From SVTX01 sp045542075 (GTDB taxonomy: Bacteria > Bacillota > Clostridia > Oscillospirales > CAG-272): DNA of 39,582 nt. The notes below the pieces were generated by a model. That model ran no database searches. It was not told the DNA's origin and saw only the letters and a list, made by a program, of their open reading frames with translations. The stretch covers positions 1-39,582 of the forward strand of contig JAZQKI010000008.1 in the NCBI GenBank assembly GCA_045542075.1, in the 5' to 3' direction. The position numbers and the translations under genes are program-made. Shown piece by piece: positions 33,857 to 39,582 of the stretch (position 1 is its first letter; the number at the start of each line of letters is the position of its first letter).

Positions 33857-36274
33857 TTGAAAAAAATAAATAAAATTCTGGCGTTGTTGCTTGCGGTGCT
33901 TATTATGGCTTCCTTGATTTCATGCGATGCTTGGAACGGGGATGAGAACAGTTCAGACGATGGGTCGGATACACCGAGTACCCCCAGTACCCCCAGCACC
34001 CCCAACACCCCCGGCGAAAATAATACTCCGGAAGAAAATATGAAATTAGATAATTATACACAGCCCTTTTGGGCAGGAGATACGATGTACGATGAGAGCG
34101 TTATGCTCATAGCAAAAACCGACAGTAAGGGAAATATTATAGAGGCTCCACGTGCAAAGCTCCTTTTTGAAGCAGAAAAAATACAGTCCGTTACATGGTA
34201 TTTCCACGAAAATAACGGCTCTCAAATAAAGACGTTTACCGAAGGCACAGACTTTTTGTATGAAGACGGATATATCGTAGCAAAGGGAAGTATTATTCAC
34301 AACGATATACTTGAAATTGATGAATTCTCAACGAACATGCCCTACGTTACGGATAAGATGCTCACAGGCGAGCAGCAATTCCCGGGACTTACCCTGCACT
34401 CTGACATCCCCTCAAAGACCAACGGTCTTTTCTTGCCGTTTACCGAGGGATATCAGATAGTTCAGATGCAGCTCAGCGTTACGTACACTCACGCGGAAAA
34501 TGTGTGGGAGGGAAGCGTGCCCGAATATCTCGGAGATACAGCTCTGAGCAATACGTTAACAAAGCTTAAAAACAAGGAAGAGGTAAATCTGCTTGTATTT
34601 GGAGACAGCATCTCCACAGGCGCAAACTCCTCCTCCGTGCTTGGAATCAATCCCAAGCTTCCTACTTGGCCTGAATTGTTTGCGCAGGGACTTTCCTCTT
34701 ATTACGGAGGAAAGGTTAATCTTAAAAACACCAGCGTAGGCGGTTGGACATCTTCAAACGGTGTCAGCGGCGGAACGGGCTGGGTAGCCGGTAATCAGGT
34801 ACAAAAGCCGGGTCTTGCGGCGCAGTTTACCTCGGGCGAGCTTCGGGGCTACGTTCCTGATATTGTCATTATTGGCTTCGGTATGAACGATGCATCCCTC
34901 GGTCTTTCCATTAACACGTTTTGTAATAATATTATCAGTATGATAAATACTATTCGCGGGCAGAATCCGGATTGCGAGGTAATTCTTCTCGGAACGATGC
35001 TTGCAAATCCCATGGCGAAAAATCAGTCAAAGAATCAGACGGAATACACCGAATACCTTGGCAAGCTGTCAAGAAATTATGAAAACGTATCCGTTGTAGA
35101 TATTGGCGCTATGCATCAGGATCTTCTCGATTCGGGTAAATACTATACCGAAATGTCAAGTAATAACGTAAACCACCCCAATGATTTCTTCGCGCGTGTT
35201 TACGCTATGAATCTTCTTGCATCTGTTATAGATTTTGATTATGAGATATCTGATCCTACCCAACCCGTAGAGCCTACCGAGCCTACTGAGTCTGTTGAGC
35301 CTACCGAACCCACCGAATCTGAAAAGCCCACCGAACCCGTAGAGCCTGAGACGGTCTACGATCAGTTTATAGAAGATGGCTATGAGGCGCTTTTTGCGGA
35401 TCCGTTCCTCAAAAACGGTATTTCGGTATTAAAGCCTGATGGAAACGTGTCGGGTACTATATCGGGTGTCAATGCTTCAGGTGATCCCTCCTGGGTGTTC
35501 CCGCAGTGGGGCTCAAAATATGACATCTACAATTATGCAGAAAGAAATTACTATAACGGCGGAGATGCCTTTACCTATAAGTCAGATGGCAAGATAGTTG
35601 ACGGAGTCGAGATCCCCGCAAAAATTCTGGATATCGACAGCACGGACGGCTCGATATATATGGAGCTGAACGCTCAAGTAGAATATGACCATCCCCGTCA
35701 GGACGGAGAGAGCTGGCCTCACACACTTTTGTCTCAGGATTTTGGTCCTGATCTCGTTCACATCAGCGAGCTTAGTGACCTTGTAATGAATATGAGCTAC
35801 GAGATAACCAAGTTCGAGGACTGTATGGGAAGCTCCGCGGATTCCAATAAACACTGCGCTCAGCTTGTTTGGTACATTACTCTCCAAAACAGAACACAGG
35901 GACATGCGGACTACGGAAAATACGTTTGGTTTGGAATTACACTTTGGGATAACCGTATATCAGGCGCAGCCTCTAACGGCTTTGCCGCAGAGGACGCAGG
36001 TAAGGATGACGCTACACACGCATTCATTTATCAGCCCCCGTCATCCGTCGTTCATACAAATGGCAAATGCCCCACGGTGAACGAATACAAAACGGTGGAC
36101 TTCCATCTTCTTGAAGTCGCAAAAACTGCATTTAACACCGCAAAGGACAGAGGTTATCTTGGAGACACCCAGTGGGAGGATCTGTATATCGGCGGCATGA
36201 ATTTCGGCTTTGAGGTAACGGGAACTTATAACGTCGCAGTAAAGATAGATTCCGTTGGAGTATATTACAAATAA
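33857..36274 (+). CDS. SGNH/GDSL-type esterase lipoprotein with the shared surface domain at its C-terminus
   Basis: An 805-residue lipoprotein (lipobox LISC) starting at TTG, with GAGGTG 7 bases upstream. After a Ser/Thr/Pro spacer and an N-terminal beta region (about 55-230) comes an SGNH hydrolase domain (about 233-458). It has block I FGDSIS with nucleophile S251, a Gly block SVGGW, GFGMND (Asn of the oxyanion site) and the late NHPND with the catalytic His. Such domains remove acetyl or other acyl groups from polysaccharides. A PTEP linker (about 462-497) leads to the 300-residue domain shared with the two lipoproteins upstream: SWPHTLLSQ, MSYEITKFE, AQLVWYITL, GKYVWFGITLWDNR, NFGFEVTG. 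The fusion suggests that the shared domain targets the esterase to its glycan. Confidence 0.88.
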   Translation: MKKINKILALLLAVLIMASLISCDAWNGDENSSDDGSDTPSTPSTPSTPNTPGENNTPEENMKLDNYTQPFWAGDTMYDESVMLIAKTDSKGNIIEAPRAKLLFEAEKIQSVTWYFHENNGSQIKTFTEGTDFLYEDGYIVAKGSIIHNDILEIDEFSTNMPYVTDKMLTGEQQFPGLTLHSDIPSKTNGLFLPFTEGYQIVQMQLSVTYTHAENVWEGSVPEYLGDTALSNTLTKLKNKEEVNLLVFGDSISTGANSSSVLGINPKLPTWPELFAQGLSSYYGGKVNLKNTSVGGWTSSNGVSGGTGWVAGNQVQKPGLAAQFTSGELRGYVPDIVIIGFGMNDASLGLSINTFCNNIISMINTIRGQNPDCEVILLGTMLANPMAKNQSKNQTEYTEYLGKLSRNYENVSVVDIGAMHQDLLDSGKYYTEMSSNNVNHPNDFFARVYAMNLLASVIDFDYEISDPTQPVEPTEPTESVEPTEPTESEKPTEPVEPETVYDQFIEDGYEALFADPFLKNGISVLKPDGNVSGTISGVNASGDPSWVFPQWGSKYDIYNYAERNYYNGGDAFTYKSDGKIVDGVEIPAKILDIDSTDGSIYMELNAQVEYDHPRQDGESWPHTLLSQDFGPDLVHISELSDLVMNMSYEITKFEDCMGSSADSNKHCAQLVWYITLQNRTQGHADYGKYVWFGITLWDNRISGAASNGFAAEDAGKDDATHAFIYQPPSSVVHTNGKCPTVNEYKTVDFHLLEVAKTAFNTAKDRGYLGDTQWEDLYIGGMNFGFEVTGTYNVAVKIDSVGVYYK

Positions 36275-36276
36275 CA

Positions 36277-36335
36277 GAGGAGAGCTACACGCTCATGTAA
36301 GCTGAAGGCTGCCATGAGCATAAGGCTCTTGCCTC
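36277..36335 (+). other. Long branched hairpin just upstream of the GH65 gene
   Basis: The outer arms GAGGAGAGC (36277-36285) and GCTCTTGCCTC (36325-36335) pair with a 2-base bulge. Inside, GCTCATG (36291-36297) pairs with CATGAGC (36313-36319). There is no T-run behind it. A candidate mRNA-processing or stability element that sets the enzyme genes apart from the surface-protein genes. Confidence 0.5.
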
Positions 36336-36358
36336 CTTTGACTAAGGGAAATAAGATT

Positions 36359-38605
36359 ATGTACGGATTAAATAAAAATAAAAATTTCAGCGAAACCGTT
36401 TATGACATAGCAGATGAGCCCATTCTGGCGACTCTTTTTACAACGGGAAACGGATATATGGGCGTCAGAGGCAGCTTTGAGGAATTTGGCTCTCAACGTG
36501 TCCAGGGCGCATTTGTCCGCGGCTTTATCGACGAGATAATCGAGGTGACAGAGCCGTTCACGGACAACGAGTATATGAAAAAATACTATCTTGACGAAGA
36601 AAAGCTTAAAACCTTTGAGAAGCAGGACAGCTGTGTCAATATGCACGATTTTCTCACAGTTAAGATAACAGTGGGAGATAAAACCTTCTTCCCGTGGGAA
36701 GGGAAAATAGTTAAGTGGCATCGCTTTCTTGACTCTAAAACCGCGGTCTATACAAGAGAGCTTGTATGGGATGACGGAGATGGAAACAAGACAGAGCTCG
36801 TCTTTGAGCGCTTCGCCTCGTTTTCCGACGAACATCTTTACTGTCAGAAAATAAAGGTAAGACCCATAAATCACAGCTTGCCTGTAAGGATAATGTCGGG
36901 CATTGATACGTCTATCAAAACGGGTGGTCAGTTCATTACAAAGACAGACCTTTTGAAGATAGAGGGAACCGATATCATTCACAGATACCACGCTACAAAT
37001 AAATACGGCTTCTCGGCTTGCTATGGAATAAAAAACGTATTTCCCGCCGGCAGAATGCTTGGGGAATATAATGATAACGGCACGGTAGGAGTTGAATACC
37101 TCTGTGATGATGCCAAGGTCTACACCTTTGAAAAGATAACATATATAGTTACCGACAGAGATACCGACAGAGATATTACAAATTGCGCCGAGGAAAGACT
37201 TGCGGCGGGTGATCTTGATTACACTCAACTCAAGAAGTCACATATTTCTGCATACAAGCGTTATTTTGCGACGATGGACATCACTATTGAGGGCGACGAC
37301 GAGGTGGATGCATATCTCAGATTCGCAAGCTATCATACCGCTATTTCCGCATCAATGAATGACAGTGTCCACGGAATCTCCGCTAAAGGACTCACGGGCG
37401 AAAGATACAATCAGTTCGTTTGGTGGGACTGCGAGATACATCAGATGCCGTTCTTTTTGCTCACTGCACCCCAAACGGCAAAGAATGCGCTCATGTACAG
37501 ATACAGAATGCTTCCGCAGGCAAAGGAAAACGCCAAGGAAAAGGGATATGACGGAGCCATGTTTGCCTTCTGCTCGTCGGTTAACGGTGACGAGCGAGTA
37601 TGGCAGTACGCGCGCCATCCCTTTATGCAGATACATATCAACTCCGATATCCCGTACGGAATTATAAATTATTACCGCTACACAGGTGACAGAGAGTTTA
37701 TGGTAGACTACGGCATGGAGATAATTCTCGAATGTCTTAAGTTCTGGTGTTCTCGTGTGAGCCTCAAGGGTGACAGATATGAAATTTGCAAGGTGACAGG
37801 CACCGACGAGCATCATCCCTACGTTGACAACGACGCCTATACAAACTATTGCGTTAAGTTCGCGCTTGACCGCTTTATATCGCTTTGTGACGAGCTTTCC
37901 TATGATGTTGAGCCGTCTCTCCTTGAAAAGATGCGAGAAATATCCTCAAAGCTCTATCTTCCCATGTGTGAGAATGGGCTTATTCCTCAGTTTGACGGAT
38001 ATTTCGGACTTTCACGCTCACTTGAGGAGCAGGGAAAGGGAACATTAAAGCAGTTCCAGATGAAGAAGAGCGGACTTTATCATAAGAGCCAGATAATAAA
38101 GCAGCCCGACGTCGTACTGCTTTACACAATGGTCGACGTTGGTGTTGACAGAACTCATTTCGCGGAGAACTGGGACTATTATGAGAATATGTGTGAGGTC
38201 AGCTCCTCGCTTACGTTCCCCGTACACGCAATAGCGTCGGCTCAGAATAAGCAGATCCTGTCCTTCCGCAAAAATCTTCTCAACACCGTTAAAATGGACG
38301 TTGACGATATTCACGGAGTTGCATGGCAGGGAGTTCATAGCGGTTGTCTTGCAGGCGGCTATCTTGCGGTCATATACGGCATCTTCGGATTATCGGTCAG
38401 AGAGGACGGTACGTTATGCGTAAATCCCGTCAGAACGCTTTTTGACGGCGTTACCGCCCATTTCTTATACAAGGGTACAAAGATAACCCTGAGTATTAAA
38501 AATAACGAATTGACCGTTAAAAAGAAGGGTGCGGACGCAATCAGTGTCAGAACACCCGACGGTCAGGAGAGAATACTCAAAAATACACTTGTTTACAAAA
38601 TGTGA
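36359..38605 (+). CDS. Glycoside hydrolase family 65 disaccharide phosphorylase
   Basis: A 748-residue cytoplasmic enzyme with the GH65 layout: N-terminal beta-sandwich (ATLFTTGNGYMGVRGSFEE), helical linker and (alpha/alpha)6 barrel. Segment GTDEHHPYVDNDAYTN holds the general acid E484, and QFVWWDCEIHQMPF matches the barrel's substrate segment. GH65 members cleave alpha-linked glucosyl disaccharides (maltose, trehalose, kojibiose, nigerose) with phosphate, giving beta-glucose 1-phosphate. Which one applies is not readable. The start at 36359 aligns with the family; an earlier ATG (36314) lies inside the hairpin. Directly followed by beta-phosphoglucomutase, which takes the product into glycolysis. 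Confidence 0.95.
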   Translation: MYGLNKNKNFSETVYDIADEPILATLFTTGNGYMGVRGSFEEFGSQRVQGAFVRGFIDEIIEVTEPFTDNEYMKKYYLDEEKLKTFEKQDSCVNMHDFLTVKITVGDKTFFPWEGKIVKWHRFLDSKTAVYTRELVWDDGDGNKTELVFERFASFSDEHLYCQKIKVRPINHSLPVRIMSGIDTSIKTGGQFITKTDLLKIEGTDIIHRYHATNKYGFSACYGIKNVFPAGRMLGEYNDNGTVGVEYLCDDAKVYTFEKITYIVTDRDTDRDITNCAEERLAAGDLDYTQLKKSHISAYKRYFATMDITIEGDDEVDAYLRFASYHTAISASMNDSVHGISAKGLTGERYNQFVWWDCEIHQMPFFLLTAPQTAKNALMYRYRMLPQAKENAKEKGYDGAMFAFCSSVNGDERVWQYARHPFMQIHINSDIPYGIINYYRYTGDREFMVDYGMEIILECLKFWCSRVSLKGDRYEICKVTGTDEHHPYVDNDAYTNYCVKFALDRFISLCDELSYDVEPSLLEKMREISSKLYLPMCENGLIPQFDGYFGLSRSLEEQGKGTLKQFQMKKSGLYHKSQIIKQPDVVLLYTMVDVGVDRTHFAENWDYYENMCEVSSSLTFPVHAIASAQNKQILSFRKNLLNTVKMDVDDIHGVAWQGVHSGCLAGGYLAVIYGIFGLSVREDGTLCVNPVRTLFDGVTAHFLYKGTKITLSIKNNELTVKKKGADAISVRTPDGQERILKNTLVYKM

Positions 38606-38613
38606 GGTGCGCT

Positions 38614-39246
38614 ATGAAGGGTTTTATATTTGATCTTGACGGCGTTATCGTTTCGACAGACGGGCTTCACTATCTCGCGTGGAAGCAGATGGCGGATAAA
38701 GAGGGGATATACTTTGATGAAAAGATAAACAACCGTCTTCGCGGTGTGAGCCGTATGGCAAGTCTTGAGATAGTTCTTGAGCGGGCGAGCAGAGAATATT
38801 CCGAGGAGGAAAAGCAGACTCTCGCTACGTTCAAAAATGATATCTATAAGGAGCTGCTTAAGAGTCTTACGCCCGCAGACATACTTCCGGGAGTGGCGAC
38901 AACTCTTAACGAGCTTCGCGCGCGCGGATACAAGCTTGCGATAGGCTCCTCGAGCAGAAATACTCCGGCTATACTTAAATATATCGGTCTTGAAGGATTT
39001 TTTGATGCAGTTTCCGATGGAAATAACATTACAAAAAGCAAGCCCGACCCCGAGGTGTTCATAAAGGGAGCACAATTTTTAGGGCTTGAAGCCTCGGAGT
39101 GCTACGTTGTTGAGGACGCCAAGGCGGGCGTGGACGCAGGCAGAGCGGGAGGATTTACAACCATCGCTCTCGGCGACGCCTACGGATATGAAAACGCAGA
39201 TCACTGTATCAAAAATTTTACAGAGATACTTGATATAGCAAAATAA
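38614..39246 (+). CDS. pgmB: Beta-phosphoglucomutase
   Basis: A 210-residue HAD enzyme converting beta-glucose 1-phosphate to glucose 6-phosphate. It has nucleophile and acid/base D7 and D9 in FDLDGVI, the cap signature TDGLHYLAW (L. lactis TAEYHFRAW), GSSSRNT, KPDPEVF and VVEDAKAG with the Mg ligands. GAGGTG precedes the ATG and overlaps the GH65 stop. An upstream GTG (38602) would only add four residues. It completes the phosphorolytic route begun by GH65. Confidence 0.95.
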   Translation: MKGFIFDLDGVIVSTDGLHYLAWKQMADKEGIYFDEKINNRLRGVSRMASLEIVLERASREYSEEEKQTLATFKNDIYKELLKSLTPADILPGVATTLNELRARGYKLAIGSSSRNTPAILKYIGLEGFFDAVSDGNNITKSKPDPEVFIKGAQFLGLEASECYVVEDAKAGVDAGRAGGFTTIALGDAYGYENADHCIKNFTEILDIAK

Positions 39247-39248
39247 TC

Positions 39249-39282
39249 AAAACGGCAGTTCTTTTGAGCTGCCGTTTTCTTA
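39249..39282 (+). terminator. Terminator of the sugar operon
   Basis: The stem AAAACGGCAG / CTGCCGTTTT, extendable by three weaker pairs to a TTTT loop, lies 3 bases after the stop. The T-run is part of the stem. Bases 39283-39395 show nothing recognisable. Confidence 0.88.
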
Positions 39283-39395
39283 TGCGGTATATTACTTAAG
39301 GGATTTATAAATTAACCTGTATGATAAAGATATTTCCTAATTTTCGGGTACATTTATCAGGCTAAATTTTATATTCAATAAATTTGAAAAAGCGA

Positions 39396-39424
39396 TTGAC
39401 AAAATATTGTTGCTATGATATAAT
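39396..39424 (+). promoter_or_regulatory. Promoter of tRNA-Pro
   Basis: Consensus TTGACA (39396-39401), a 17-bp spacer and TATAAT (39419-39424), ending 14 bases before the tRNA. Confidence 0.92.
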
Positions 39425-39437
39425 ATTATGGTGTTAT

Positions 39438-39514
39438 CGGGGTGTGGCACAGTTTGGTAGTGCGCTTGGTTCGGGACCAAGAGGCCGTGGGTTCGAATCC
39501 CGTCACTCCGACCA
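39438..39514 (+). tRNA. tRNA-Pro (anticodon CGG)
   Basis: A full cloverleaf can be drawn: acceptor CGGGGTG / CACTCCG with one G-U pair, D-stem GCAC / GTGC, anticodon stem CTTGG / CCAAG around TTCGGGA (anticodon CGG at 39472-39474, reads CCG), T-loop TTCGAAT, discriminator A and an encoded CCA. The T-stem has two G-U pairs. Own promoter, single gene. Confidence 0.96.
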
Positions 39515-39560
39515 CGAAAGAGAGGCAAAGCCCCTCTTTTTTTGTGGTCGGAGTGACGGG
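39499..39560. other. Fold-back: 3' end of tRNA-Pro repeated in inverted orientation around a short T-rich hairpin
   Basis: Bases 39499-39515 (tRNA T-stem to CCA) and 39544-39560 are exact 17-bp reverse complements. Between them an AGAGG / CCTCT hairpin with a T-run (39516-39543) looks like a tRNA terminator. It is either the end of a convergent second tRNA-Pro or a library fold-back, as the adapter starts right after it. Confidence 0.6.
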
Positions 39561-39561
39561 C

Positions 39562-39582
39562 AAGTCGGAGGCCAAGCGGGCT
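39562..39582. other. Residual MGI/BGI adapter, not genomic
   Basis: Positions 39562-39579 match the first 18 bases of the same adapter seen at the left end, here in forward orientation. The final three bases no longer match. Genomic sequence therefore ends at about 39561. Confidence 0.9.

Noticed and set aside
36314..36358. Earlier ATG for the GH65 gene
   Set aside because: It sits inside the branched hairpin and adds residues not found in GH65 proteins; the ATG at 36359 has AAGGGA upstream.
1..39582. 19-bp inverted repeat at both ends, as in a transposon or linear element
   Set aside because: The repeat is the sequencing adapter; no transposase or integrase gene is present.

Overview
The window is a 39.6 kb metagenome-style contig from a low-to-mid GC Gram-positive anaerobe, most likely an uncultured gut Clostridia (Oscillospirales or Christensenellales type). 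This is inferred from AAAGGAGG-like ribosome sites, TTGACA-17-TATAAT promoters, many lipoproteins with PDP/PTE linkers, Cys-rich CDxxCNxCG repeats, a sugar ABC transporter with no ATPase gene of its own, and a GH65 phosphorylase paired with beta-phosphoglucomutase. Bases 1-47 and about 39562-39582 are not genomic. They match the MGI/BGI sequencing adapter, and at the left end an apparent 10-nt sample index is included.

Layout. (1) 50-3430: 3' part of a very large secreted multidomain surface protein. (2) 3553-4716: a lipoprotein whose C-terminal half is a barnase-type (N1/T1) ribonuclease domain with all four key catalytic positions kept and an EF-hand-like loop inserted. (3) 4802-9596, minus strand: a nucleotide-metabolism operon (tdk, dGTPase-like HD protein, two tandem NrnA-like DHH phosphoesterases, surE, a small membrane protein). 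(4) 9859-17717, plus strand: a tightly packed acyl-lipid operon. It holds an AMP-ligase fused to a carrier domain, a MelB/MFSD2A-type MFS transporter, two PlsC acyltransferases, a second AMP-ligase, a stand-alone ACP, and an LRAT-like acyltransferase/phospholipase domain fused to an Sfp-type phosphopantetheinyl transferase. (5) 17775-18979: two tandem zinc-ribbon membrane proteins. (6) 19151-22837: a one-piece ABC ATPase-permease with a giant extracellular domain. (7) 22932-39246: a carbohydrate-utilisation locus with a GntR/LacI-type regulator (minus), binding protein and two permeases, two homologous lipoproteins, a large surface-anchored protein, an SGNH esterase carrying the same C-terminal domain as the two lipoproteins, a GH65 phosphorylase and beta-phosphoglucomutase. 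(8) 39438-39514: tRNA-Pro(CGG).

How the genes work together. The best candidate for an undescribed system is the 9.9-17.7 kb operon. It looks like a self-contained acyl-ACP lipid remodelling or lipid-like metabolite module: two fatty-acid activators, two carriers, the enzyme that arms the carriers, three acyltransferase-type domains and a transporter from the family that contains the eukaryotic lysophospholipid carrier MFSD2A. Functionally it resembles a split and expanded version of the E. coli LplT/Aas pair. The second candidate is the sugar locus. An uncharacterised domain of about 300 residues occurs three times there, twice as a lipoprotein by itself and once fused to an esterase, next to import and phosphorolysis of what is probably an alpha-glucosyl disaccharide.
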